This document shows, in pieces, positions 28,129 to 37,391 of a DNA stretch of 64,000 nt (position 1 is its first letter; the number at the start of each line of letters is the position of its first letter). Made by a program: the position numbers and the translations under genes. Source of the DNA: Polynucleobacter sp. MWH-HuK1. Lineage in GTDB: Bacteria; Pseudomonadota; Gammaproteobacteria; Burkholderiales; Burkholderiaceae. The stretch lies in contig NZ_JACVPP010000001.1 in NCBI RefSeq assembly GCF_018881815.1, forward strand, positions 1,993,654 to 2,057,653, written 5' to 3'. Under the pieces are notes generated by a model. The model was given only the letters and a program-made list of their open reading frames with translations, searched no databases and had not been told where the DNA came from.

Positions 28129-28546
28129 TCCAACTCGTGAAGAAGTGCGTCGATTTTTCTGCGATACCTGGAAGAAAAAGACTGAGAATAAGATTCTTGA
28201 TCCGATGGAAACGCTTGCAGGCGATTGGATGGTGGAGCACCCCGAGTACCACGACCTTCTGGCTGACCCTGAAGGCGCTCTGGGACAAGATTACACCCCA
28301 GAACGTGGTGAGACCAACCCATTCCTGCATTTATCCATGCATCTCTCTATCAGCGAGCAAATCTCAATTAATCAGCCCCCAGGAATCAAAGAGATCGCAG
28401 ATAAGTTATCGCAAAAATTAGGCTCTATGCATGAAGCACAACATGTCATGATGGAATGCCTAGGACAGGTAATGTGGGAATCCCAGCGCGAAGGACAGCC
28501 ACTAAATCCAGAAAAATATCTAGAGGCACTTAAAAAACTAACTTAA
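28115..28546 (+). CDS. DUF1841 family protein
   Basis: The likely start is GTG at 28115, giving a protein of 143 residues that begins [14 protein letters not shown], the usual opening of DUF1841; an upstream ATG at 28067 is in frame but lies well inside nth. The family is cytoplasmic, has no known function, and contains conserved features visible here: FFCDTW, NPFLHLSMHL, and H-MMECLG-MWE-QR near the C-terminus with several His and Glu residues that could bind metal. It is co-directional and overlapping with nth and its stop lies four bases into the converging HIT gene. The conserved link to nth may suggest a DNA repair or redox role, but this is inference. Confidence 0.85.
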   Translation: MAIFNPTREEVRRFFCDTWKKKTENKILDPMETLAGDWMVEHPEYHDLLADPEGALGQDYTPERGETNPFLHLSMHLSISEQISINQPPGIKEIADKLSQKLGSMHEAQHVMMECLGQVMWESQREGQPLNPEKYLEALKKLT

Positions 28547-28983
28547 GAAAGATTGGCAATGGCAGCTTTAATAGCTGCTGGCAATTCTTGCGCCTTTTTT
28601 CTTCTGGTATGTAATTTAGTAGCTTGCGTTTCTTGAGTCTTCTGAGACCAGGCAGATCCAGGGAAGAAAGCATCATCTTTAAACCTGGGAATGACATGCC
28701 AATGAATATGGGGAACCATATTACCCAATGCAGCAATATTGACCTTGTCAGGGTGCATCACATGACGCACAGCCTCTTCCACAGCAAAAACTAAGTTCAT
28801 AAGGTGATCGCGCTCACCATAGCTAAGATCAGTCATCTCAGCAACATGCCGATTCCAAATGACTCTACAAAATCCAGGCAGATCAGGATCATTCACAAGA
28901 ATGACACGACAGTCATCTCCACGCCAAATAAGTTGCCCCTCTTCGGGCTTGAGTTCGTCTTTACAGAGTACGCAATTAGTCAT
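28543..28983 (-). CDS. HIT-family hydrolase
   Basis: A 146-residue histidine-triad protein. The catalytic motif is HIHWHVIPR near residues 94-102, and an N-terminal C-x2-C (CVLCKDE) resembles the zinc ribbon of HIT proteins. Such enzymes hydrolyse nucleotide phosphoramidates or dinucleoside polyphosphates. It converges on DUF1841 with overlapping 3' ends. Confidence 0.9.
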   Translation of the reverse strand: MTNCVLCKDELKPEEGQLIWRGDDCRVILVNDPDLPGFCRVIWNRHVAEMTDLSYGERDHLMNLVFAVEEAVRHVMHPDKVNIAALGNMVPHIHWHVIPRFKDDAFFPGSAWSQKTQETQATKLHTRRKKAQELPAAIKAAIANLS

Positions 28984-28995
28984 GGAAAGAATGTA

Positions 28996-29042
28996 AACGA
29001 AAACGGCATCTAAGTCACCCTTGTGGGGTAATTTAGATGCCG
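28996..29042 (-). terminator. Terminator of aceA
   Basis: CGGCATCTAA (29004-29013) pairs perfectly with TTAGATGCCG (29033-29042), with a second inner stem ACCC/GGGT. On the minus strand the hairpin is followed by TTTTCGTTT, so it ends the aceA transcript. Confidence 0.8.
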
Positions 29043-29090
29043 CGGCAGTATTGGTGTGCTACTGCTTACAACGCACTACTTAGGGATTTC

Positions 29091-30389
29091 TTAGTGGAAC
29101 TGCTCTTCTTCAGTAGAACCAGTCAATGCAGTTACAGAAGACTTGCCACCTTGGATAACAGTAGTTACGTCATCGAAGTAACCAGTGCCAACTTCTTGCT
29201 GATGTGAAACGAATGTGTAACCACGATCACGAGCAGCAAATTCTGGCTCTTGTACTTTTTCTACATAAGCAGTCATGCCACGCTTGGAGTAGTCTTGTGC
29301 CAAATCGTACATGTTGTACCACATTGAGTGAATACCAGCTAATGTAATGAACTGATACTTGTAACCCATTGCGCCTAACTCACGCTGGAACTTAGCAATG
29401 GTTGCGTCGTCCAAGTTCTTCTTCCAGTTGAAAGATGGTGAGCAGTTGTAAGCCAACATCTTACCTGGGAACTTCGCACGAATTGCTTCAGCAAACTGAC
29501 GAGCAAACTCAAGATCCGGGGTGCCTGTTTCACACCAAACCATATCAGCATAGGCAGCGTATGCCAAACCACGGGAGATCGCTTGATCCAAGCCCTTACG
29601 TGTTTTGTAGAAGCCTTCTGGTGTGCGCTCGCCAGTCAAGAACGGCTTGTCGTTTTCATCATAGTCAGATGTCAACAAGTCAGCAGCTTCAGCATCAGTA
29701 CGAGCCAAGATGATAGTTGGAACACCCATTACGTCAGCAGCTAAACGTGCAGAGATCAATTTTTGGACAGATTCTGTAGTTGGCAACAATACCTTGCCAC
29801 CCAAGTGACCGCACTTCTTAACGGATGACAACTGGTCTTCAAAGTGAACGCCAGCAGCACCTTGCTTAATTAATGCTTTGCTTAATTCAAATGCATTCAA
29901 TACACCACCGAAACCCGCTTCAGCATCAGCAACGATTGGAGCAAAGTATTCGATGTAACCAGGATCGCCTGGATTGATACCTTTAGCAGTTTGGATCTCA
30001 TCAGCACGTTGGAAGGAGTTGTTAATGCGCTCAACCATCTTAGGAACTGAATCTACTGGATACAAAGATTGATCTGGATACATTGCAGCATAAGAGTTAC
30101 CGTCAGCAGCAACTTGCCAGCCTGACAAGTAAATAGCCTGGATACCAGCTTTAACTTGTTGCATTGCTTGACCACCAGTCAAAGCACCTAAACAGTTCAC
30201 ATAAGCTTCGTTGTTTACCAAGTCCCAAAGACGCTCAGCACCATGCTTAGCCAATGTGTGCTCAATCTTCAATGAGCCGCGAAGACGTACTACGTCCTCA
30301 GCTGTATAGCCACGAGTAATACCTTTCCAGCGTGGATTGGTATCCCAGTCTTTTTGTAGTGCTGCGATTTCTGCTTTGCGATCTGCCAT
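29091..30389 (-). CDS. aceA: Isocitrate lyase
   Basis: A 432-residue glyoxylate-cycle enzyme with the signature KKCGHLGGK near residue 190 that holds the catalytic cysteine. It cleaves isocitrate to glyoxylate and succinate, allowing growth on C2 compounds and acetyl-CoA. The protein matches the shorter AceA form. GGGAG precedes the ATG. A minus-strand promoter with TTGCTT and TAAACT, 16 bases apart, lies about 70-110 bases upstream. It would support assimilation of acetyl-CoA from Xsc/Pta and from PHB breakdown. Confidence 0.97.
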   Translation of the reverse strand: MADRKAEIAALQKDWDTNPRWKGITRGYTAEDVVRLRGSLKIEHTLAKHGAERLWDLVNNEAYVNCLGALTGGQAMQQVKAGIQAIYLSGWQVAADGNSYAAMYPDQSLYPVDSVPKMVERINNSFQRADEIQTAKGINPGDPGYIEYFAPIVADAEAGFGGVLNAFELSKALIKQGAAGVHFEDQLSSVKKCGHLGGKVLLPTTESVQKLISARLAADVMGVPTIILARTDAEAADLLTSDYDENDKPFLTGERTPEGFYKTRKGLDQAISRGLAYAAYADMVWCETGTPDLEFARQFAEAIRAKFPGKMLAYNCSPSFNWKKNLDDATIAKFQRELGAMGYKYQFITLAGIHSMWYNMYDLAQDYSKRGMTAYVEKVQEPEFAARDRGYTFVSHQQEVGTGYFDDVTTVIQGGKSSVTALTGSTEEEQFH

Positions 30390-30670
30390 GTTTTTCTCCC
30401 TAAGTTAAACAAGTACTTCAAAATTTGAGGACTCTTAAGACCTCTTCAAGTCTTATGTCTTATATAAGAGTTTAGCTAGATGAAGAAAGCAAGCAAGGGA
30501 AATCTGACATTTTTATGAAAATATTTAGTTATTTAAATTCAATAACTTACATTACATTTTTTGTAATGCGGAATAGAAATCCATCTATTGGAATGAAATT
30601 ACCAAGAGCATGCTGCAATGCATTTTACGCAGTGTAATGACATTTCACATTATGAAAATATTGTGTGCAT
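30390..30670. promoter_or_regulatory. aceA upstream region with inverted repeats
   Basis: This AT-rich stretch of 281 bases between aceA and the MFS gene (both minus) holds no gene. It contains the aceA promoter (minus-strand TTGCTT - 16 bases - TAAACT), a palindromic CTTATATAAG near the start site and a seven-base dyad CATTACA/TGTAATG at 30550-30568 with a partial copy (TGTAATG, CATTATG) at about 30636-30655. These are candidate operators for carbon-source control; no regulator can be named. Confidence 0.4.
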
Positions 30671-31906
30671 TTATGCAGTTTTAGCGGTGGTGCCAGCTGT
30701 GACCTTAAAGACGGTTGGAATAATCATGATTTGGAACACCACAATTCCAAGGAATAACGCCTTGGGCAAGCCGGCATCCATGAAGAAACCGAAAATGAAT
30801 GGCCCAACAGCTGCGCCAAGATCAATACCTGAATACACGATTCCATAAACGCGTCCAGCAACGCCTTGGGGCGTGGCCTTTTTAACCAATAAATCCCTAG
30901 AAGGTGCCACTACCCCATAACCAAAACCCAACACAAAGAAAATCATTGGTATTAGGTGAGTCGACATGACTCCAGTAGACAAAAGTAAGCACAACACTAC
31001 CGTGATGGATAAACAGATGGAGACTATTTTTTCTGGCGCTTGTAATTTTGCTGCTAGATAGCCACCAAATAAAACGCCTCCGGCACTTCCCAGCGCTAAA
31101 AGAGTAATGTAGTAACCGCCCACAGTTAAAGGCACTTCATAAATGCTAAAGAGCGCGCTTGGCGCAAATGATTGCAAGCTTGAAGTTGATGCCATGCTAA
31201 AGAAAAAGAAAACCCAGCATAGCCACACTGCTGGCAATCTTAAAAAAGCAAATGCACTTTCTGGAACGCCAGCAGGATTGGCGGCTTGTGAACTAGCATG
31301 ACTGTTCTCATGGCGCTCCTTGACGTTATCAATCAATTGATTTTTATTGAGCCAGAGCACTAATAGAATCAGGGCTTCCAGCAATGCTGCTGATAGAAAC
31401 GCGATACGCCAATCTGCAAATTGCGCAATTGCCACCATGAATGCAGGTGCCGCCGCCCAACCCAAATAACCAGTCACGCCATGCATTGAGTAAGCGTAAG
31501 GAAGATTTGGTGGAGATACTTTGTGATTGATTAAAGTGTAATCGACTGGATGAAAAATACCGTTACCGCATCCAGCTATCACCGCTCCCAATAACAGCAT
31601 GGCATAGCCATTGCTCTGAGAATAAATTAAAGCCGCAAGAACGAATAAGCCAACGCCGCCAAATAAAACAGGTCTTGCTCCAATGCGGTCCACTAAAAAT
31701 CCTGAGGCAGCTTGAGCAATGCAAGACACTACAAAGAAAACCGACATAAGCAAACCGAGCTCGGCATAACTTAATGCAAAAGCATCCTTCAACCATGGAA
31801 ACATGGGAGGAAGCACTAAATGAAAGAAGTGAGAGCTGCCGTGAGCTAGGCTAATAAGACTAATAACCCGGACATCACTGGCACGCCTGCTAAGCGTTAC
31901 AGTCAT
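30671..31906 (-). CDS. MFS transporter
   Basis: A 411-residue membrane protein with about twelve hydrophobic segments split by a polar loop near residues 196-220. The first half has the MFS signature around GFLVDRIGARPVLF and GCGNGIFHPVDYTLIN, resembling the fosmidomycin-resistance/CynX-like branch. Substrate is unknown. The gene stands alone between aceA and clpB. Confidence 0.85.
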   Translation of the reverse strand: MTVTLSRRASDVRVISLISLAHGSSHFFHLVLPPMFPWLKDAFALSYAELGLLMSVFFVVSCIAQAASGFLVDRIGARPVLFGGVGLFVLAALIYSQSNGYAMLLLGAVIAGCGNGIFHPVDYTLINHKVSPPNLPYAYSMHGVTGYLGWAAAPAFMVAIAQFADWRIAFLSAALLEALILLVLWLNKNQLIDNVKERHENSHASSQAANPAGVPESAFAFLRLPAVWLCWVFFFFSMASTSSLQSFAPSALFSIYEVPLTVGGYYITLLALGSAGGVLFGGYLAAKLQAPEKIVSICLSITVVLCLLLSTGVMSTHLIPMIFFVLGFGYGVVAPSRDLLVKKATPQGVAGRVYGIVYSGIDLGAAVGPFIFGFFMDAGLPKALFLGIVVFQIMIIPTVFKVTAGTTAKTA

Positions 31907-31959
31907 GTACCGAGTTTACTAGCACGGGAACGTTCCCGCTGAGCCACTCTGGAGACAGT

Positions 31960-34563
31960 TTAGTGAACTTGGCGTGTAAAGCTAAAGTCGCCTTTTTTAT
32001 CCACATCTACGGGTACTACATCTTTGGGACCAAACTTACCTTCCAAAATCATCTTGGATACTGGGTTCTCAATATGCTGCTGAATAGCCCGCTTCAGAGG
32101 TCTTGCTCCAAAGATCGGATCAAAACCTACTTCTGCAATCTTATTAAGAGCTGCATCACTAACCTCAAGCTGCATATCCACTCTTGCCAATCGATCCGAC
32201 AAGTTTTTGAGCAAGATCTTCGCGATATTGGCGATGTTACCCTTATCTAAGCCGTGGAAAACAACGATCTCATCGATACGGTTCAAGAACTCAGGGCGGA
32301 AATGATTTTTCAACTCTTCAAATACCGCCTCTTTGATTTCAGATTGCTTCTTATCGGCCATTGATTGAATCAAATGCGAACCAATATTACTGGTCATCAC
32401 AATCACCGTATTCTTAAAGTCTACTGTACGACCTTGACCATCAGTTAAGCGGCCATCGTCCAGCACTTGCAATAAGACGTTAAAGACATCTGGATGCGCT
32501 TTCTCGATCTCATCAAACAAGATCACGCTATAAGGATGGCGACGAACTTGCTCAGTTAAATATCCACCCTCTTCGTAGCCAACATAGCCCGGAGGCGCAC
32601 CAATTAAACGCGCAACACTATGCTTCTCCATGAACTCACTCATATCAATACGAATGAGGTGGTCTTCGCTATCAAACAAGAAACCAGCCAATGCCTTGCA
32701 AAGCTCCGTCTTACCAACGCCGGTAGGTCCTAGGAACAAGAATGAACCATAAGGACGATTCTCTTCTGCCAGGCCAGCACGGGAGCGGCGGATTGCATCA
32801 GATACAGCTCGAATAGCTTCCTCTTGGCCAACCACACGCTTATGCAATAACTCTTCCATTTTGATTAATTTGTCGCGCTCACCTTGCATCATTTTCGACA
32901 CTGGAATGCCTGTTGCACGAGAAACAACTTCAGCAATTTCTTCTGCGCCCACTTGAGTGCGCAATAGCTTGTTCTTTACTGCGCCATCCGCATCACCCTT
33001 CGCCTCTGCAGCCGCAGCAGATTTAAGCTTAGCTTCGAGCTCGGGTAACTTGGCGTATTGCAACTCAGCAACCTGCTCTAACTTACCATCACGTTGCAAC
33101 TTGGCGATATCGGCCTTAACTTTCTCAATCTCTTCCTTCAGATTAGCGGCGCCGAGTACAGCGCCCTTCTCTGCTTTCCAGATTTCCTCCAAATCGGCAT
33201 ACTCAGCACCAAGACGCTTGATTTCCTCTTCAATGAGACCTAAACGTTTTTGAGAAGCTTCATCTTTTTCCTTCTTAACTGCTTCACGCTCAATCTTGAG
33301 CTGAATGAGACGACGCTCGAGCTTATCCATAACCTCAGGCTTGGAATCAATCTCCATCCGAATACGTGAACCAGCCTCATCAATCAAGTCGATTGCCTTA
33401 TCTGGTAAGAAACGATCGGTAATGTAGCGGTGCGACAACTCAGCAGCAGCCACGATCGCTGGGTCAGTGATTTCAATGCCGTGGTGGAGCTCATAGCGCT
33501 CTTGCAAACCACGCAAGATAGCAATCGTTGCTTCAACACTAGGCTCTTCAACCATGACTTTTTGAAAGCGACGCTCAAGTGCTGGATCTTTTTCAATGTA
33601 CTTGCGGTACTCATCCAGAGTTGTAGCGCCGATACAATGCAATTCGCCACGTGCCAAGGCAGGCTTAAGCATATTGCCAGCATCCATTGCGCCATCGCCC
33701 TTACCAGCGCCAACCATTGTATGAATCTCATCAATAAAGATGATGGTTTGACCCTCGTCCTTAGCAACATCACTGAGTACTGCCTTTAAACGCTCTTCGA
33801 ATTCACCACGATATTTGGCGCCAGCCAGTAGCAAAGCCATATCTAACACCAAGACACGCTTGTTCTTAAGTGTTTCAGGAACTTCACCATTCACAATGCG
33901 CTGGGCTAAGCCTTCAACGATCGCAGTCTTACCAACGCCTGGCTCACCAATCAGCACAGGGTTATTCTTGCCGCGACGCTGCAAGATCTGAATGGTGCGA
34001 CGAATCTCATCATCACGACCAATTACTGGGTCGAGCTTGCCCATGCGAGCACGCTCGGTTAAATCCACGGTGTATTTCTTTAAGGCCTCACGTTGACCTT
34101 CAGCATCTGCACTATTCACTGATTCTCCTCCGCGCACTAAATCAATAGCCGCTTCTAACGATTTACGATTTAAACCATTCTCGCGAGCAACCTTGCCAAG
34201 CTCGCCTTTATCATCTGCTACTACTAATAAAAACAGCTCGCCCGCAATGAATTGATCATTGCGTTTGTTAGCTTCCTTCTCACATAGGTTCAACCAATTA
34301 CTGAGATCACGGCCAACCTGAACCTCCCCGCTAGTACCCTGCACTTCAGGTAGGCTGCTAATAATCTTTTCTACGCCTTTTTCGAGACCGGCCACATTGA
34401 CGCCAGCTCTTGTTAGCAAGCTCTTTGCGCCACCATCAGAATCACGCAACATTGCCAGCAGCACATGGGCTGGTTCAATATATTGATTGTCTTTAGCTAA
34501 AGCGATACTCTGAGCCTCGCTTAAGGCCTCTTGAAACTTAGTTGTTAATTTATCTATTCTCAT
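31960..34563 (-). CDS. clpB: Disaggregase ClpB
   Basis: An 867-residue Hsp100 protein. It has an N-terminal Clp repeat domain, a first AAA+ domain with [13 protein letters not shown], a coiled-coil middle domain (residues about 400-530) and a second AAA+ domain with [13 protein letters not shown] and [11 protein letters not shown]. It rescues aggregated proteins with the DnaK system. A sigma-32-like promoter lies immediately upstream, as expected for a heat-shock gene. Confidence 0.97.
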   Translation of the reverse strand: MRIDKLTTKFQEALSEAQSIALAKDNQYIEPAHVLLAMLRDSDGGAKSLLTRAGVNVAGLEKGVEKIISSLPEVQGTSGEVQVGRDLSNWLNLCEKEANKRNDQFIAGELFLLVVADDKGELGKVARENGLNRKSLEAAIDLVRGGESVNSADAEGQREALKKYTVDLTERARMGKLDPVIGRDDEIRRTIQILQRRGKNNPVLIGEPGVGKTAIVEGLAQRIVNGEVPETLKNKRVLVLDMALLLAGAKYRGEFEERLKAVLSDVAKDEGQTIIFIDEIHTMVGAGKGDGAMDAGNMLKPALARGELHCIGATTLDEYRKYIEKDPALERRFQKVMVEEPSVEATIAILRGLQERYELHHGIEITDPAIVAAAELSHRYITDRFLPDKAIDLIDEAGSRIRMEIDSKPEVMDKLERRLIQLKIEREAVKKEKDEASQKRLGLIEEEIKRLGAEYADLEEIWKAEKGAVLGAANLKEEIEKVKADIAKLQRDGKLEQVAELQYAKLPELEAKLKSAAAAEAKGDADGAVKNKLLRTQVGAEEIAEVVSRATGIPVSKMMQGERDKLIKMEELLHKRVVGQEEAIRAVSDAIRRSRAGLAEENRPYGSFLFLGPTGVGKTELCKALAGFLFDSEDHLIRIDMSEFMEKHSVARLIGAPPGYVGYEEGGYLTEQVRRHPYSVILFDEIEKAHPDVFNVLLQVLDDGRLTDGQGRTVDFKNTVIVMTSNIGSHLIQSMADKKQSEIKEAVFEELKNHFRPEFLNRIDEIVVFHGLDKGNIANIAKILLKNLSDRLARVDMQLEVSDAALNKIAEVGFDPIFGARPLKRAIQQHIENPVSKMILEGKFGPKDVVPVDVDKKGDFSFTRQVH

Positions 34564-34591
34564 TTATGCACTCCATATATCTATCTATAGA

Positions 34592-34619
34592 ATATAAGGG
34601 CAATATCGCCAATTTCAAG
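34592..34619 (-). promoter_or_regulatory. Sigma-32-like heat-shock promoter of clpB
   Basis: On the minus strand, CTTGAAA (34619-34613) matches the sigma-32 -35 box exactly and CCCTTATAT (34600-34592), 12 bases on, resembles the CCCCAT-T -10 box. The boxes lie about 30-55 bases before the clpB ATG. Confidence 0.7.
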
Positions 34620-34656
34620 GGTTTTTAAGCCCTTTTTAATCCCAATTTGCCCTATT

Positions 34657-34941
34657 TTGACCTGGCTTGTTTACCTTCTAGAATGTTCAGACGGCACCTA
34701 CTATGCCGGCATTACTAACCGCCTAGAACATCGTCTAGAAGCCCATAATTCAGGGCAAGGTACTCGCTACACAAGAGCTCGCAGACCAGTTGTCCTTTTA
34801 GCAACACAAGAACATCCGGACAGGTCGGAAGCCTCTAAGGCGGAAATGAGATTGAAGCAACTTCCCCGCTCTGAAAAGCTAGCATTCTTTAGAAACACAA
34901 ATGTCTCCATCAAAACAAAAACCACCCTTGAGGGTGGTTGA
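34657..34941 (+). CDS. GIY-YIG nuclease family protein
   Basis: A 94-residue single-domain GIY-YIG protein of the UPF0213/YhbQ type, starting at TTG (34657) with no ATG available. It reads TWLVYLLECSDGTYYAGITNRLEHRLEAHN, holding the GIY (here VYLLEC) and YIG-like (YAGIT) elements and the catalytic Arg and Glu positions. Members act on damaged or nicked DNA, and the cellular role is not settled. Its last codons and stop lie in a hairpin that serves as terminator for the converging esterase. Confidence 0.85.
   Translation: MTWLVYLLECSDGTYYAGITNRLEHRLEAHNSGQGTRYTRARRPVVLLATQEHPDRSEASKAEMRLKQLPRSEKLAFFRNTNVSIKTKTTLEGG
34911..34939 (-). terminator. Terminator of the carboxylesterase gene, inside the GIY-YIG 3' end
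   Basis: AACCACCCT (34920-34928) and AGGGTGGTT (34931-34939) form a nine-base stem with a two-base centre. On the minus strand it is followed by TTTTTGTTTTG, so it should stop the esterase transcript. It encodes the last residues of the opposing gene. Confidence 0.75.
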
Positions 34942-34960
34942 TTTGCTATTTTATTAAGCT

Positions 34961-36619
34961 TTAGAAGGCGTCTTTCACGCGCTCAATTGCATAAATTTCT
35001 CTTAAATGCAGCGCTTGATATGCAACCCGATCTTTAAGCAACCCCATAATAGTCTCTGAGCCAGGCGAAAAGTTTCTGATGATGTCTGCATTTAGGTTGT
35101 AGATAGGCCAATTGGCTTGGCCACTGACATTTGGATTACCAGTTTTAGCAAATGCCGCCCAGCTTGAAGATAATCTCTCTGACATCGCTTGATCCTGAGG
35201 GCTATTTTTATCCACAATTGGAAACCAATCCTTTGGCCAAGCATGCGTCTTCTTAAACTCTGCAACATCTTTTTCGATTCGGGCGCACTGGTTCACGCCT
35301 GTTAAAGCTTGCTTTGGCGCCTGAGGCACAAGGGCCAGGCTACCAAAGACATAGGGAATTTCGTAAGTATGTGGCGCACCCGGCAAAGATGCGCGGATGT
35401 TTTGAGTTAAATAATCGTAGTAATAGGCGTAGCCTGGTGCAACACCATTCATGCTATTTGCCAATAGCTTTGTGCTGGCACGATACATCAAATCCTGAAT
35501 CACAAAAGAATTCAAAATACATTTGTCTTTTACATCGGCATATAACTTCTCAACAATTTTAGGATCTTCATGAATCTTCTTTGTAAACACTTCTAAAGAA
35601 GGTTCGCCCGGGAGCATGAAGTCACTATCAAATGAGTTCGTTCCAATCATGAAAGGAACTTTTGCTTGTTTGCCGGCAGCAAATAATGGGATTGGATCGC
35701 CCTTAATAATTTGTCCATCCACAAAGGGGCCGCCAAACTCACCTGCGTAATAAGCACTGCCATCTAGAACCAACTTCTGAACAGGCAACTTACGTAATTC
35801 AGCCAAGGATTTTGCGCCAAGCGAAGACATGTATTTGGCTCCAATATCCACTTCGGGAGTTAAGCCAAAACGCTTTTCAGTCATGCCGCGCAAAGGACTC
35901 TGCTGGGCACTCTGGGCAATAGCCTTGTGGAACAAGCCTTTAGCAGCATCAGAAACCATTAACCACGTAACACTCCTACCACCAGCCGATTGACCAAAGA
36001 TCGTCACATTATTAGGATCACCCCCAAATGCCTGAATATTCCTTTTAACCCACTTTAAAGAAGCGATTTGATCCATAGTTCCGTAGTTACCAACCGACTC
36101 ACCTTTAGCTTTAGCTTCTTCGATTAATTCTTTAGTAGCAAAAAAGCCAAGTGAACCCAAACGATAATCCACGGTCACCACGATGACGCCGTTTTTAATT
36201 AAATTGATTGGCGTGAACTGTGGATCTCTAGCACCGTCAACAATTAAACCGCCGCCATGAATCCAAACCATTACTGGTAAATTTTTGCCGGGTTTGGCAG
36301 GTCCATATACGTTAAGCTTTAGACAGTCTTCGCTACCCGGTAGACCAAGGCCATCACTTAAATTTTTAATGTACTGCTGCGGACAAGATTCACCAAACTT
36401 GCTAGCGTCCCTCGTTCCACTCCACGAGGGTGCCGGTTGCGGAGGGCGCCATCTCAAATCACCTACCGGAGGAGCGGCGTAGGGAATATTTTTAAAAACC
36501 TGCATGTTGTACTCAATCGCACCCTGCAAACTACCAGTTTCAACCTTGACAACAGGCCTCTCTGCGGCACATACACCGAAAGTAATAACAGTCAAAAACA
36601 ACGTAACTAGTTTTTTCAC
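34961..36619 (-). CDS. Secreted type B carboxylesterase
   Basis: About 552 residues from GTG at 36619, which has AGAGG eight bases upstream; a TTG at 36637 is in frame but less likely. The leader KKLVTLFLTVITFGVCAAE is a Sec signal. The esterase family signs are NIPYAAPPVGDLRWRPP, EDCLKLNVYGP, the nucleophile in GQSAGGRS, and His in GAPHTYEIPYVFG. It is a periplasmic or secreted hydrolase of uncharacterised ester substrates. It stands downstream of the molybdopterin genes but is probably not functionally tied to them. Confidence 0.9.
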   Translation of the reverse strand: MKKLVTLFLTVITFGVCAAERPVVKVETGSLQGAIEYNMQVFKNIPYAAPPVGDLRWRPPQPAPSWSGTRDASKFGESCPQQYIKNLSDGLGLPGSEDCLKLNVYGPAKPGKNLPVMVWIHGGGLIVDGARDPQFTPINLIKNGVIVVTVDYRLGSLGFFATKELIEEAKAKGESVGNYGTMDQIASLKWVKRNIQAFGGDPNNVTIFGQSAGGRSVTWLMVSDAAKGLFHKAIAQSAQQSPLRGMTEKRFGLTPEVDIGAKYMSSLGAKSLAELRKLPVQKLVLDGSAYYAGEFGGPFVDGQIIKGDPIPLFAAGKQAKVPFMIGTNSFDSDFMLPGEPSLEVFTKKIHEDPKIVEKLYADVKDKCILNSFVIQDLMYRASTKLLANSMNGVAPGYAYYYDYLTQNIRASLPGAPHTYEIPYVFGSLALVPQAPKQALTGVNQCARIEKDVAEFKKTHAWPKDWFPIVDKNSPQDQAMSERLSSSWAAFAKTGNPNVSGQANWPIYNLNADIIRNFSPGSETIMGLLKDRVAYQALHLREIYAIERVKDAF

Positions 36620-36649
36620 TTGAATCCCTCTTACCAAAACGAATATGAA

Positions 36650-37114
36650 TTAGGTTTTTTTCCAGCGAGCCATTGCAGTCTCGTCAGTAATGCGAGCATC
36701 CACCCACCGAGCACCCTCAGGCGTGTCTTCTTTTTTCCAAAATGGAGCTGCCGTTTTTAGATAGTCCATGATGAACTCGCAGGCAGCAAAAGCCTCTCCT
36801 CTGTGAGCGCTAGCGACTGCAACAAGAACAATTTGATCCTCAGGCAAGAGCGGACCCACTCGATGAACTACTAGAGTTTGATAGATATCCCAACGTGCTT
36901 TGGCTTGATCCAGAATTTCTTGAAGCGCTTTTTCAGTCATCCCTGGGTAATGCTCAAGGGTCATGCCTTTTACTTGGCTACCGTCATTCATATCCCGGAC
37001 CGTTCCTAAAAAAGACACCACTGCTCCAACACGTGGATCTCCTTTTCTAAGCACCGCAATTTCAGCGCTAAGGTCGAAATCATTTTCCTGAATGCGAATA
37101 GATGAATTGGACAT
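36650..37114 (-). CDS. moaE: Molybdopterin synthase large subunit MoaE
   Basis: A 154-residue protein with the MoaE features GAVVSFLGTVRDMN, LEHYPGMTEKAL, VAVASAHRGEAFAACEFIMD and the catalytic lysine region FWKKEDTPEG. It inserts the two dithiolene sulfurs into precursor Z with MoaD, encoded one base upstream. The molybdenum cofactor is needed by SoeA at the start of the window. Confidence 0.96.
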   Translation of the reverse strand: MSNSSIRIQENDFDLSAEIAVLRKGDPRVGAVVSFLGTVRDMNDGSQVKGMTLEHYPGMTEKALQEILDQAKARWDIYQTLVVHRVGPLLPEDQIVLVAVASAHRGEAFAACEFIMDYLKTAAPFWKKEDTPEGARWVDARITDETAMARWKKT

Positions 37115-37115
37115 G

Positions 37116-37373
37116 CTAGCCCCCGGTTACCGGAGGAAAGAAAGCGACTTCAGCCCCATCTTGAAGGGCAGTATTTGCATCAACCATGTGTTGATTAAGG
37201 GCGCAGCGCAATACCTTGCCCTCTGCCAACACCTCAGACCAAGGGTTACCGCGCTCAATAAGATGCGCCCTGAGTTCAGCTATCGTTTTAACCGTTGCTG
37301 GAATGGTAATACTCTCTTGCGAGACGCCAAGAGCCTCACGCAATGAGGCGAAGAATCGTAATTCGAGTTTCAT
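37116..37373 (-). CDS. moaD: Molybdopterin synthase small subunit MoaD
   Basis: An 85-residue ubiquitin-fold sulfur carrier ending in VTGG, the C-terminal Gly-Gly that is thiocarboxylated. It starts MKLELRFFASLREALG. It lies between moeA and moaE in one minus-strand run. Confidence 0.95.
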   Translation of the reverse strand: MKLELRFFASLREALGVSQESITIPATVKTIAELRAHLIERGNPWSEVLAEGKVLRCALNQHMVDANTALQDGAEVAFFPPVTGG

Positions 37374-37391
37374 GAGCTAATCGTAAACCGA

